Of a stretch of 64,000 nucleotides of DNA, positions 45,157-53,053 are shown one piece after another. Position 1 is the stretch's first letter, and every line of letters begins with the position of its first letter. The notes under the pieces are model-generated. The model saw only the letters and a list, made by a program, of their open reading frames with translations, searched no databases and was not told the DNA's origin. The translations under genes and the position numbers were made by a program. This stretch comes from Pseudaeromonas sp041441555 (GTDB lineage Bacteria; Pseudomonadota; Gammaproteobacteria; Enterobacterales; Aeromonadaceae), in contig JASDSW010000031.1 of assembly GCA_041441555.1 (NCBI GenBank), positions 21,113-85,112 on the forward strand, read 5' to 3'.

Positions 45157-45918
45157 CTAATTCAAACGGGTGTAACGATCGAGAATTTTTTGGTACTCCC
45201 CACTTTTTTTCATCTGGCGCAGCGCCTGATTGAAACGGTCGACAAACTCAGGCGACACGCTGCGTTTGCTGAACATGAAGAAGGCTGGGGCCGAGTAGAT
45301 GGTCAGTGGAGCCGCCTTCACGTTATGCTCCATGTGATGCTGTTTTAGCCCCCAGGTGGTGGCGAGGCGATCGCCGAGGAAGCCGTCGATGCGCCCCTTG
45401 TGCAACTTGGCGTAGTTGGTCTCTTCGGCTAAGACGGTCTCGATATTTTTTTGATGGCGGTAGGGTTCGAATTCTGGACCGTAGAAAAAGTCTTTGGTGA
45501 TGCCGAGCAAAAAACCGGTGGCTAGCAGGGCTCCTATGTTGGGGGCCTGGATCTGCTGTTCGGGGCGGACCCATAAGGTGACGGTGCTCGGATTGTAGGC
45601 ATCGGAATAGAGGGCATATTTGGCTCGATCCTCGTTGTAATAAGCCTCCATGGCGATGTGTGCCTCGCCCTGCTGCAGCTCTTGCAACTGACGGCGCCAG
45701 GGGCGCTCACGGAACTGCAGTTGGCAGTCCATCTTCTGCATCACCCGTTGCAGGACCTCCACGGCATAGCCTTGTAAGACGCCCTGGTCATCACGGTAGT
45801 GGTAGGGCGGCCACTGATCCCAACCGACCAGCATGGGCGTCGGGCACAGGGGATTGGCTGTTGCCATGGCGCTCAACAGACTCAATCCACAGACAAGGGT
45901 AAGCAGGGTGGTTTTCAT
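45157..45918 (-). CDS. Periplasmic substrate-binding protein of the SBP_bac_3 type
   Basis: A 253-residue solute-binding protein resembling amino-acid ABC transporter receptors. It has a signal peptide cleaved after ATA (MKTTLLTLVCGLSLLSAMATA). The fold motifs are LVGWDQWPPYHYRDDQGVLQ, GYAVEVLQRVM and HIAMEAYYNEDRAKYALYSD. No permease or ATPase is adjacent, so this is an orphan receptor, as often found in Vibrio and Aeromonas. The ligand is unknown. AGGA lies 9 bases before the ATG, and a 17-codon ORF ends 11 bases upstream. Confidence 0.88.
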   Translation of the reverse strand: MKTTLLTLVCGLSLLSAMATANPLCPTPMLVGWDQWPPYHYRDDQGVLQGYAVEVLQRVMQKMDCQLQFRERPWRRQLQELQQGEAHIAMEAYYNEDRAKYALYSDAYNPSTVTLWVRPEQQIQAPNIGALLATGFLLGITKDFFYGPEFEPYRHQKNIETVLAEETNYAKLHKGRIDGFLGDRLATTWGLKQHHMEHNVKAAPLTIYSAPAFFMFSKRSVSPEFVDRFNQALRQMKKSGEYQKILDRYTRLN

Positions 45919-45929
45919 CGCGGCCGATC

Positions 45930-45983
45930 CTAAAACAGAGCCAAACTACAGCCGATTAAAGCAGAGAATGAAAACATATTCAT
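45930..45983 (-). CDS. Possible 17-residue small ORF upstream of the SBP gene
   Basis: ATG at 45983 is preceded by GAGG at 8 bases, a good ribosome site. The peptide MNMFSFSALIGCSLALF is hydrophobic and contains a lipobox-like LIGC. It stops 11 bases before the periplasmic binding protein on the same strand. It could be a small membrane peptide, a translational leader, or chance; no family is recognised. Confidence 0.35.
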   Translation of the reverse strand: MNMFSFSALIGCSLALF

Positions 45984-46095
45984 GGTGCTAACCTCATAAC
46001 TACGATGATTTATTTATCGGGCTCTGCGCTCTTCGTCCGGCGGTGACGGACCGATGATTCTGTGCCAAGTGGATACCGTATCGGAAACTCATTGA
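45984..46095. other. Divergent leader region between SBP and YeeE genes
   Basis: About 110 bases with a GTCCG/CGGAC inverted repeat around 46037 and AT-rich stretches. No gene is seen on either strand. Confidence 0.4.
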
Positions 46096-46155
46096 ATTAG
46101 TATTTACTAATGTAAAGGAGGCCTTTAGAATTGGCCTAAATTTAGCAGAATCTAA
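46096..46155 (+). promoter_or_regulatory. Clustered TTAG-N6-CTAA palindromes before the YeeE/YedE pair
   Basis: The first site is the perfect repeat ATTAGTA-TT-TACTAAT (46096-46111). A second TTAG-CAGAAT-CTAA is at 46142-46155, and between them lies a related TTTAG-N7-CTAAA (46124-46140). The first resembles the palindrome before the persulfide reductase gene at 12 of 16 positions. Candidate operators for a sulfur-responsive repressor. Confidence 0.5.
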
Positions 46156-46198
46156 TTTAATGAGTGAGGGAGAGACGGATGGATAAGCGAGGTGGTGT

Positions 46199-46621
46199 AT
46201 GACTCATTTCACGCCACTCACCGCGCTCAGCGGTGGGATCTTAATCGGCTTGGCGGCATTGCTCTTTCTCCTGATCCAGGGGCGGGTTGCCGGGATCAGC
46301 GGCATTCTGGCTGGTTTGCTTGCACCTGCAACGCCGGATACCGGTTGGCGTTGGCGTTTCATTGGCGGTTTAGGCGTCGGCGGTGCCCTGGGATTCTGGT
46401 TGCTGGGTCTCCCGGCCCCTGAGCTCAGCCAGGTGAGCTGGCCCTGGTTGCTGGTCGGCGGTTTGCTGGTGGGATTCGGCGCCAAGCTCGGCAATGGCTG
46501 CACCAGTGGTCATGGGATCTGCGGCATCGGGCGGCTCTCGGTACGCTCGATCGTGGCGACGCTGCTGTTCATGCTCGCGGGCATGGTCACCGTGTTCATC
46601 ATGCGTCATGTTCTGGCATAA
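46199..46621 (+). CDS. YeeE/YedE-family transporter, first subunit
   Basis: A 140-residue inner-membrane protein with about four hydrophobic segments. It has the YeeE/YedE half-transporter motif GFGAKLGNGCTSGHGICGIG, in which the cysteines probably handle thiosulfate or sulfane sulfur. The ATG follows GCGAGGTGGT. The second half is encoded 9 bases downstream. Such split pairs are found next to sulfide or persulfide detoxification genes in other proteobacteria. The upstream palindrome shared with the reductase gene suggests coordinated control. Confidence 0.88.
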   Translation: MTHFTPLTALSGGILIGLAALLFLLIQGRVAGISGILAGLLAPATPDTGWRWRFIGGLGVGGALGFWLLGLPAPELSQVSWPWLLVGGLLVGFGAKLGNGCTSGHGICGIGRLSVRSIVATLLFMLAGMVTVFIMRHVLA

Positions 46622-46630
46622 GGGGGAGCT

Positions 46631-47047
46631 ATGCGTTGGTTTTCGTTGTTTTGCGGGAGTCTGTTTGGCTTGGGGTTGACGCTGTCAGGAATGGTCCTGC
46701 CGCAAAAGGTACAAGGCTTTCTCGATGTGACCGGCGCCTGGGATCCCAGTCTGGCACTGGTGATGATGGGAGCCTTGGCCGTCTTCATGCCGGGTTACTT
46801 TTGGGTGGTGAAACCGCGAACGAACGCCATCTGCGGCGAGCCGTTTCATCTGTCGACCAAGCGGCAGCTGGATTGGCGTCTGCTCAGCGGTAGCCTGTTG
46901 TTCGGTATCGGTTGGGGTTTGGTCGGCATCTGCCCAGGCCCTGCCATCACGGCCCTGGTGACCGGGCAGTGGCCCATCCTGCTGTTTGTCATCGCTATGC
47001 TGGTGGGCATCAAGCTGGCTTGTTGGCTGGAGTCGAGGCTCGCTTAG
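46631..47047 (+). CDS. YeeE/YedE-family transporter, second subunit
   Basis: A 138-residue membrane protein with about four segments, the partner half of the preceding gene. The family signature GIGWGLVGICPGPAITAL carries the conserved cysteine, and GLTLSGMVLPQKVQGFLDV is at the N-terminus. GGGGGAG precedes the ATG closely. The two subunits together match one full-length YeeE protein. The stop lies at the start of a 16-bp tandem duplication. Confidence 0.88.
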   Translation: MRWFSLFCGSLFGLGLTLSGMVLPQKVQGFLDVTGAWDPSLALVMMGALAVFMPGYFWVVKPRTNAICGEPFHLSTKRQLDWRLLSGSLLFGIGWGLVGICPGPAITALVTGQWPILLFVIAMLVGIKLACWLESRLA

Positions 47048-47072
47048 TCTTGGATGCGCTTAGTCCTGGATG
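47041..47072. repeat. Tandem 16-bp duplication
   Basis: CGCTTAGTCTTGGATG is directly followed by CGCTTAGTCCTGGATG, differing at one base. The first copy spans the stop of the second YeeE/YedE gene. Confidence 0.9.
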
Positions 47073-47076
47073 AATG

Positions 47077-47104
47077 GCAAAAGGCGTCGAAAGACGCCTT
47101 TTGC
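47077..47104. terminator. Bidirectional terminator between YeeE pair and yfbU
   Basis: A perfect 12-bp stem GCAAAAGGCGTC/GACGCCTTTTGC closed by a GAAA tetraloop between converging genes. Confidence 0.85.
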
Positions 47105-47131
47105 TCATTGGAGGGAGCTTTCCGGCCTCTA

Positions 47132-47632
47132 TCAGGCGTTCAGGATCTTGCGGATCTCCTGAATCGACAGCTTGTAATGGCGTGGACAATCACGCCAGGC
47201 GGCCAGCATGCGCTGATACTTGTCGCGCATACCGATTTCGGAGGTCAAGGAGGAGCAGCACTTGCCAAGTTCCGGGAAGCGTCCTTCAACGTCCAGCAAG
47301 AAGCAGACATAATCGGCCAGCTCCTTCTCATGACTGCGCGAATAGCCGATGTAATCCAGACGGCTGGCTGCCAGATCCGCTGTCTCGGCCGGGGGCAGGT
47401 TGGCATAGGAGACCTGCATGGCGTGATACATCTCGAGGGTGTCGATGACCTCATGGCAGGTGGCTTCATCCAGATGTCCGAATTCCTTCTCCAGTTCGAG
47501 TAACTGCAGACAGTAACCGCGTTCGATGATGGTTTGGCAGCGCTGGTAATGGGCTGCTTTTTCCGGATTCAACTTCTGCAATATTTCATACTGGTTGCTC
47601 AAGATCAGGCGTTGGGCGTGGTTCATATTCAT
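47132..47632 (-). CDS. yfbU: YfbU family protein
   Basis: A 166-residue protein closely matching E. coli YfbU (164 residues), whose function is uncertain. Conserved stretches are NHAQRLILSNQYEIL, CQTIIERGYCLQLLELEKEF, and the C-terminal YQRMLAAWRDCPRHYKLSIQ. The start could be at 47632 or two codons later (MNHAQ). It is a single-gene unit. Confidence 0.92.
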   Translation of the reverse strand: MNMNHAQRLILSNQYEILQKLNPEKAAHYQRCQTIIERGYCLQLLELEKEFGHLDEATCHEVIDTLEMYHAMQVSYANLPPAETADLAASRLDYIGYSRSHEKELADYVCFLLDVEGRFPELGKCCSSLTSEIGMRDKYQRMLAAWRDCPRHYKLSIQEIRKILNA

Positions 47633-47852
47633 CGGGACGACTCCTGAGGGTCAATGGCGGCGCCAATAATGGGATTTAAAATGCAGCATTACGTTTTTCG
47701 CGTTGGACTATCTTGATCTGCGTCATTCCTGATTTCATGAGCCTTTTCTTGGACTAGGAACAGATTTTTTTATGTGAGGCAGCCCCCATTCTCTGTTGTT
47801 TCGTGAATAACTGCTTTACGATTGGCGCACCCAAAATCGAGTCTCTTTGCCT

Positions 47853-48398
47853 ATGTCTCGAATACTTAAATTGTTCATCATCTTGGCCGTGTTGGGATTG
47901 TCCGCGTATTACCTGGTGGTTCTCTACCTGGCCGCGCATCCCAATGTCAGTTATGCCTATCGTCTTTACTATCTGGAGATGAAAACCCGTTTCTGGAACC
48001 GAAACCAGACGCTGGCCTATATTCCGGGGACCCGCTTTGATTTCACCCAAGAGCGCCCCTGGATCCTGAGCCGGCAGGGGTGGACCTTGCCCAAGGAAGA
48101 TGGCACCGGCTCCGAATTCACCGGCAAAGGGGGACTCTATTTCACCCTGCACCGTGAGCCGGGCAAACTGCGGCTCGAGGCCGAGGTGCGAGCCCTGAGC
48201 GCGAATACCGAATTGACCTTCAGTGTGGGCGATCGCTGGCACAGCCAACTACAACTGCCGCACCCGGGGGCCTACCGGATCGAGGTACCGATCCCCGCCG
48301 GTTTGTTTATCGCCGATCCACTGCAAGCCAATTACATGGCAATGACTGGTTCGCATCCCGTACGTTTCCAGTCGTTACAGCTTTCTCATGAGGAATAA
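47853..48398 (+). CDS. Membrane-anchored protein of unknown function heading a glycosylation operon
   Basis: I do not recognise a named family. The 181-residue product has one N-terminal membrane helix (ILKLFIILAVLGLSAYYLVV). The external domain looks beta-rich, with alternating hydrophobic residues (GGLYFTLHREPGKLRLEAEV, ELTFSVGDRWHSQLQL), suggesting a beta-sandwich that could bind carbohydrate. The ribosome site is weak; a TTG two codons earlier is possible. It overlaps the next gene's possible first start and is clearly the first gene of a run with a GtrB-like, a GtrA-like and a PIG-V-like protein. A role in presenting or trimming the glycan is inference only. Confidence 0.8.
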   Translation: MSRILKLFIILAVLGLSAYYLVVLYLAAHPNVSYAYRLYYLEMKTRFWNRNQTLAYIPGTRFDFTQERPWILSRQGWTLPKEDGTGSEFTGKGGLYFTLHREPGKLRLEAEVRALSANTELTFSVGDRWHSQLQLPHPGAYRIEVPIPAGLFIADPLQANYMAMTGSHPVRFQSLQLSHEE

Positions 48399-48405
48399 GA
48401 AGATC

Positions 48406-49389
48406 ATGGATAAGAAGAACTTTACTCTGTCACTGGTGGTTCCTGCCTATAACGAAGAAGAGAGTATCCAGACATTCATCGATACCATTGACCAGGAGCT
48501 GGCACCGCTGCGTGATCAACTGGAAATCGTGTTCGTGAACGATGGGAGCCGAGACAAGACCCGGCAAGTCATCGAAGCGGTTATCGAAAAAGATCCACGC
48601 GTTACCCTGATCAATCTGGCGCGCAACTTCGGCAAGGAGGCGGCCATGACCGCGGGTCTGTTCCATGCCCGCGGGGATGCGGTCATCCCGATGGATGTGG
48701 ATCTGCAAGACCCACCGGCTCTGATCCTGGAATTTGTCCGTCTGTGGCGCGATGAGGGGTACGACACCGTGTACGGTGTGCGCTCCGATCGCAATGCCGA
48801 TACGCCGATGAAGCGGCTGACGGCCGGTGGTTTCTACCGCCTGTTTAATGCGGTCTCCACCACCACCAAGATCCCGGAAAATGCTGGGGATTTCCGTCTG
48901 ATGGATCGTCGGGTGGTTGAGGTCATCAAGCAACTGCCGGAGCGTAACCGCTTCATGAAGGGGTTGTTCGCCTGGGCGGGTTTCAATGCCATCGGTGTTC
49001 CTTATGAGCGTCCGGCCCGCGCGGCGGGGGAGACCAAGTTCAACTACTGGAAGCTGTGGAACTTCGCGCTGGACGGCTTCTTCAGCTTCTCCAGCTGGCC
49101 ACTGCGCATTTGGAGTTATGTCGGCGCCGGTGTCGCCCTGCTGAGCTTTCTCTATATCCTGGTGATCATCACCAAGGTGCTGTTCTTCGGCATCGACATC
49201 CCGGGTTATGCCTCCTTGATGAGCGTGATCCTGTTCCTCGGCGGCATGCAGCTGATCTCCATCGGTGTGCTGGGTGAGTACTTGGGACGCATGTTCCTGG
49301 AGGTCAAACAACGGCCGGTGTTCGTGGTCGAAGGGGTATATGGCCAATATTCTCGCGATGACCAGGCTGGGGAGAGCAAGGCTCAATGA
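48406..49389 (+). CDS. GtrB-like polyprenyl-phosphate glycosyltransferase (GT2)
   Basis: A family 2 glycosyltransferase that probably loads a sugar onto undecaprenyl phosphate on the cytoplasmic face. The GT-A domain shows LVVPAYNEEESIQTFI, VNDGSRDKT, NLARNFGKEAAMTAGL and the metal-binding DVDLQDPP. Two C-terminal membrane helices follow (GAGVALLSFLYILVIITKVL, LMSVILFLGGMQLISIGVLG). I start at ATG 48406 (327 residues). An ATG at 48388 would add six residues. It overlaps the GtrA-like gene by 4 bases. Confidence 0.92.
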   Translation: MDKKNFTLSLVVPAYNEEESIQTFIDTIDQELAPLRDQLEIVFVNDGSRDKTRQVIEAVIEKDPRVTLINLARNFGKEAAMTAGLFHARGDAVIPMDVDLQDPPALILEFVRLWRDEGYDTVYGVRSDRNADTPMKRLTAGGFYRLFNAVSTTTKIPENAGDFRLMDRRVVEVIKQLPERNRFMKGLFAWAGFNAIGVPYERPARAAGETKFNYWKLWNFALDGFFSFSSWPLRIWSYVGAGVALLSFLYILVIITKVLFFGIDIPGYASLMSVILFLGGMQLISIGVLGEYLGRMFLEVKQRPVFVVEGVYGQYSRDDQAGESKAQ

Positions 49390-49760
49390 TCACTCGCGAG
49401 GAGTTTTGGCGTCTGTTTCGCTTTGGTCTGGTCGGCGGGGGGGCAACCCTCGTCGATTTAGGCACCTCGGTGGCGTTGTTTCGTGTTTGGCCGACGATTT
49501 CCGAACACCTGGTGACCACTACGGCATTTTTTGTGGCGTTCTGGTTTTCCTTCTTCGGTCATCGTTACATCACCTTCCAGAAACATGGTGCCATTGGCAA
49601 ATTCTTGATGGTGGCCCTGTTTTCGCTGGCCGTCAGAAATCTGTTGCTCAGCGGCTTGCTGTTTGCTGGGTTGTCGGGTCTGTTGCCGGTCGTGATTGCC
49701 ACGTTGGCGGTGACCATTCTGACCTACCTGCTCTCGCGCGTCTGGGTGTTTGCTGATTAG
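49386..49760 (+). CDS. GtrA-like flippase
   Basis: A 124-residue protein with about four membrane segments. It shows the GtrA pattern near the N-terminus (FWRLFRFGLVGGGATLVDLG) and TTAFFVAFWFSFFGHRYITF in the middle. GtrA proteins are thought to flip polyprenyl-phosphate sugars to the periplasm. It is translationally coupled to the GT2 gene by an ATGA overlap, which supports the assignment. The PIG-V-like transferase follows after 15 bases. Confidence 0.9.
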   Translation: MITREEFWRLFRFGLVGGGATLVDLGTSVALFRVWPTISEHLVTTTAFFVAFWFSFFGHRYITFQKHGAIGKFLMVALFSLAVRNLLLSGLLFAGLSGLLPVVIATLAVTILTYLLSRVWVFAD

Positions 49761-49775
49761 GAGCTGAGCCACCAA

Positions 49776-50957
49776 ATGCATTTGGAAAACGTCGAGGTTA
49801 TTCCGGAGCGCCTGTCGATTGGACGGCGTGACTGGTTACTGATCCTGGTTGCCTTCGTGGTGAGTCGGGTGGTGCTGTATGCCATCGGTTATTTCGGGGC
49901 CATGCACTACAACATTGAAACCGACTATATCGATGCGATGAATATCACCCAGGCGGTGGATGGGGATATTCAAAGCATGTTCTGCCAGTTTGACTGTGGC
50001 TGGTTCCAGAGCATCGCCGATGTGGGGTATGACACCTATCCCCACGGCCTGAAGACCGGTCATGCGGCCAACTGGGCGTTTCTACCCGGTTTCCCGATGG
50101 CCGGTTACTGGGTCGGAGAGCTGTTGGGGATTGGCACTCTCAATGCGTTCTATCTGCTGACCAATCTGGCGTTTTTCTTTACCCTGCCGCTGTTCTTCTT
50201 GTGTCTGCGCCAGTTGGGGCAGGATCTGGAGACCTCGCGCTTTGGCGTCTGGTTGTTGGCCTTCTCTCCCTTTTCCATCTACTTCATCGCCCCCTATACC
50301 GAGTCGAGTTTCCTGCTGTTTACCCTGGCGGTATTTTTGTGCGCCTATCGGCGTCGCTGGCTCTGGGTCGGTGTAGCAGGCGCCTTGATGGCTGCCACGC
50401 GCAACCTGGGGGTGATGGTGGTCTTCCCGGTGGTGATCCTGGCACTGCAGGCCTACGGTTGGCGGGAGTTGCTGCGCTTTGGCGATCGCACCTGGCGGGT
50501 GCTGCTGGCGTTGTGGGTGATCCCGTTCGCCCTGTTCAGCTTCATGCTCTACCTGCATCTGCATGTCGGCGACGGCTTTGCCTTCAAAAATATCCAACTG
50601 GCTTGGGGACGCATTTTTGATAATCCGTTCCACTACTGGCTGGAAGGGTTCGAGACCGGTGGGCGTAAATACTACCTGTCGGTGGTCATCCTGCTGGGCT
50701 GGGCGATGAATGGTTATCTGCTCTATCAACGCCGTTATGCTGAAGCCCTGTTCATGTTGATCTGCACCATGGTGCCCATCGTCACCAGCACCAATGCCTT
50801 CCCCCGCTATCTGTTCGGTCTCTATCCGACCATGCTGGTGATGGCTCTGTTCGTGCGCAACAAGCCCATCATGCGGCCGTTGATCCTGGCGCTCTCCGCG
50901 CTGCTGGCCGGCTATTTCACCATCGCCTGGGTGACCGCCAAGTTCTTTGTGGTCTAG
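49776..50957 (+). CDS. PIG-V-like membrane glycosyltransferase (GT-C type)
   Basis: A 393-residue polytopic membrane protein with about nine or ten segments. The first periplasmic loop has an Asp-rich motif (DCGWFQSIADVGYD) and then NWAFLPGFPMAGYWVGE, the pattern of PIG-V-type mannosyltransferases that use lipid-linked sugars. In this operon it would transfer the sugar flipped by the GtrA-like protein to an envelope acceptor, the role of GtrC in O-antigen modification clusters. Acceptor and sugar are unknown. A strong terminator ends the operon. Confidence 0.85.
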   Translation: MHLENVEVIPERLSIGRRDWLLILVAFVVSRVVLYAIGYFGAMHYNIETDYIDAMNITQAVDGDIQSMFCQFDCGWFQSIADVGYDTYPHGLKTGHAANWAFLPGFPMAGYWVGELLGIGTLNAFYLLTNLAFFFTLPLFFLCLRQLGQDLETSRFGVWLLAFSPFSIYFIAPYTESSFLLFTLAVFLCAYRRRWLWVGVAGALMAATRNLGVMVVFPVVILALQAYGWRELLRFGDRTWRVLLALWVIPFALFSFMLYLHLHVGDGFAFKNIQLAWGRIFDNPFHYWLEGFETGGRKYYLSVVILLGWAMNGYLLYQRRYAEALFMLICTMVPIVTSTNAFPRYLFGLYPTMLVMALFVRNKPIMRPLILALSALLAGYFTIAWVTAKFFVV

Positions 50958-50986
50958 GGTTGTGACCCGGGACCAAGCGTAATGAC

Positions 50987-51017
50987 AACAAGGGGAGCCA
51001 CGGCTCCCCTTGTTTTT
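50987..51017. terminator. Bidirectional terminator between glycosylation operon and bcp
   Basis: A perfect 13-bp stem AACAAGGGGAGCC/GGCTCCCCTTGTT with an AC loop is followed by TTT on the plus strand. Confidence 0.9.
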
Positions 51018-51027
51018 GGCTTGCTCG

Positions 51028-51498
51028 TTACTGCGGGCGTTGCAGATAGTCGACGACGATCTGGTGATGGTTGCTGGTCTTGAAATCATCAAACACATGC
51101 TCGATCACCCCCTGTTCATCGAGCAGGAAGCTGATGCGGTGGATGCCATCAAACGTCTTGCCCATAAACTTCTTCGCTCCCCAGACGCCAAAGGCGGAGG
51201 CTACCGCATGATCCTCGTCGCCGAGCAGGGTGAAGTTGAGTCGTTGCTTCTGTTGGAAGTTTTTCAAACGGCTGCTGGGGTCTGGACTGATCCCCAGGAT
51301 CTGAGTGTTCAAGGCGGCCAGTTCAGCCTGGGTATCGCGCAGGCCACAGGCTTGGGTGGTACATCCCGGGGTGCTAGCGCGTGGATAGAAATAGACCAGC
51401 ACCTTCTTGCCGCGAAACTGGGCCAATGACACCGGCTGACCATCTTGATCCGGCAGGGTGAAATCGGGTGCCGGTTGACCGGCGGTTAATCGGTTCAT
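51028..51498 (-). CDS. bcp: Peroxiredoxin Bcp
   Basis: Bcp is a thioredoxin-dependent thiol peroxidase reducing H2O2 and organic hydroperoxides. The 156 residues equal E. coli Bcp. The peroxidatic cysteine is Cys46 in PRASTPGCTTQACGLRD, with Cys51 as resolving cysteine, matching the atypical two-cysteine form. It lies 9 bases after gcvR on the same strand, as in enterics. Confidence 0.97.
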   Translation of the reverse strand: MNRLTAGQPAPDFTLPDQDGQPVSLAQFRGKKVLVYFYPRASTPGCTTQACGLRDTQAELAALNTQILGISPDPSSRLKNFQQKQRLNFTLLGDEDHAVASAFGVWGAKKFMGKTFDGIHRISFLLDEQGVIEHVFDDFKTSNHHQIVVDYLQRPQ

Positions 51499-51507
51499 GA
51501 AACCTCC

Positions 51508-52038
51508 TCAGATCTTGCGGGTGATGGAAAACTGGAATTGCTCCGCGCCCAACTGCTGGCAAAACTCACCATAGCGCCGCTCGGCATCCGGACCGGAGCC
51601 GGCATTTGGCAATCCCAGTTGAAAATTGGCGCGCAGCCGATTGTAGGGATGCTGCGACATGGTTTCGGAGCGCAGGGCGTGGATATCCCACCCCTGATCG
51701 CTGAAGAACTGGGTGCACTGACTGACGATGCCGGTGCCATCCCGGATCACAATTTCGGCTTCGGCCTGCATGGGGTAGTGGGTGACGGTATGCGGCGCCG
51801 TGCGCTTCATCATGGTGATGAGCTCTAGCTCGTGACTCTTGCGCGGTAGTGAGTGTTCCACCTGGGTGATGGCATTCCACTCGCCGGAGAGCAGCATGAT
51901 AAAGGTGAATTCAGACCCCAGGATGGCCAGCCGACTATCGACGATGTTGCAGCCACAGTCGCTGACATGGCGGATGACTTGATTGACGATACCGGTGCGG
52001 TCGGTGCCGATCGCGGTCACGACAAGGTGATGAATCAT
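51508..52038 (-). CDS. gcvR: Glycine cleavage system transcriptional repressor GcvR
   Basis: GcvR binds GcvA and, with glycine as signal, modulates expression of the glycine cleavage operon. The 176-residue protein consists of two ACT domains (HHLVVTAIGTDRTGIVNQV and AEIVIRDGTGIVSQCTQFF). It is somewhat shorter than the E. coli protein (190). It is cotranscribed with bcp and divergent from dapA. The glycine riboswitch further on in this window shows another layer of glycine control. Confidence 0.94.
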   Translation of the reverse strand: MIHHLVVTAIGTDRTGIVNQVIRHVSDCGCNIVDSRLAILGSEFTFIMLLSGEWNAITQVEHSLPRKSHELELITMMKRTAPHTVTHYPMQAEAEIVIRDGTGIVSQCTQFFSDQGWDIHALRSETMSQHPYNRLRANFQLGLPNAGSGPDAERRYGEFCQQLGAEQFQFSITRKI

Positions 52039-52106
52039 GGCTATTTCCCTGCTCGATGCCGGAGCTTGATGGTAACACAGCCGCCTCGAAGGTCTACTCC
52101 ATTCCC

Positions 52107-52135
52107 TTGTATTTGCCGGGGCACAGACTTACCAT
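52107..52135 (+). promoter_or_regulatory. Probable dapA-bamC promoter
   Basis: TTGTAT, a 17-base spacer and TACCAT lie about 30 bases before the dapA start. Confidence 0.5.
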
Positions 52136-52165
52136 AACGGCCTTGAAAATCCGGAGTCTCGATTG

Positions 52166-53053
52166 ATGTTAAGCGGTAGTCTCGTTGCCCTTGTAACCCC
52201 CATGGATGAGCATGGGGATCTTGATTTTGTCTCGTTGCGCCAACTGGTGGAGTATCACATCGCGGCTGGAACGGCTGGCATAGTGGCGATGGGGACCACG
52301 GGGGAGTCGGCGACTCTGGATCTCAAAGAACATCTGCAGGTGGTGAGCAAGACGCTGGAGTTTGCTCAGGGACGCATTCCGGTGATCGCCGGTTGTGGCT
52401 CCAACAGCACCCGCCATGCCATTGAATTGGCCCGCCAGGTCAAGGCCCTTGGTATCGAGTGCGGCCTCTCCGTCACCCCCTATTACAACAAGCCCACCCA
52501 GGAAGGTCTCTACCGCCATTATGCGTCCGTGGGGGAGGCTAGTGGTCTGCCGCAAATCCTTTATAATGTGCCGGGACGCACCGGCTGCGATCTGAAACCC
52601 GAGACGGTGGGCCGCCTGGCTCATCAGTTTGGTATTTGTGGCCTTAAGGAGGCGACTGGTGATCTGGGGCGTCTGCCACCGTTACGCGAACTGTGTGGTG
52701 TCGATTTTGCCCTGTATAGTGGCGATGATGCGTCAGGCTGTGAGTTTATGTTGCGTGGCGGCAATGGGGTCATCTCGGTGACGTCGAATATTGCAGCGCC
52801 TCTGATGAGTCAGATGTGTGCCGCTGCGCTGCAGGGTGATCGGGAGATGGCGTTGGCGCTGAACGAACGACTGATGCCGGTGCACCAGACACTGTTTATT
52901 GAATCCAATCCCATCCCGGTGAAGTGGGCCTGTGCCCGCCTGGGGTTGATTGCCAAATCTGGTTTACGGTTGCCGTTGACCTTGTTGAGCCAAGCGGCGC
53001 AGCAAGGAATGGAGCAGGCGTTGAATCGAGCGGAGTTGATCCAGCGTGCATAA
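52166..53053 (+). CDS. dapA: 4-hydroxy-tetrahydrodipicolinate synthase DapA
   Basis: DapA condenses pyruvate and aspartate semialdehyde at the start of lysine and meso-DAP synthesis. From ATG 52166 the protein has 295 residues and opens MLSGSLVALVTPM. The Schiff-base lysine in GICGLKEATGDLG is then Lys161, exactly the E. coli position, which supports this start over a TTG one codon earlier. The motifs GTTGESATL and YYNKPTQEGLY are present. It overlaps bamC by 8 bases. Confidence 0.98.
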   Translation: MLSGSLVALVTPMDEHGDLDFVSLRQLVEYHIAAGTAGIVAMGTTGESATLDLKEHLQVVSKTLEFAQGRIPVIAGCGSNSTRHAIELARQVKALGIECGLSVTPYYNKPTQEGLYRHYASVGEASGLPQILYNVPGRTGCDLKPETVGRLAHQFGICGLKEATGDLGRLPPLRELCGVDFALYSGDDASGCEFMLRGGNGVISVTSNIAAPLMSQMCAAALQGDREMALALNERLMPVHQTLFIESNPIPVKWACARLGLIAKSGLRLPLTLLSQAAQQGMEQALNRAELIQRA

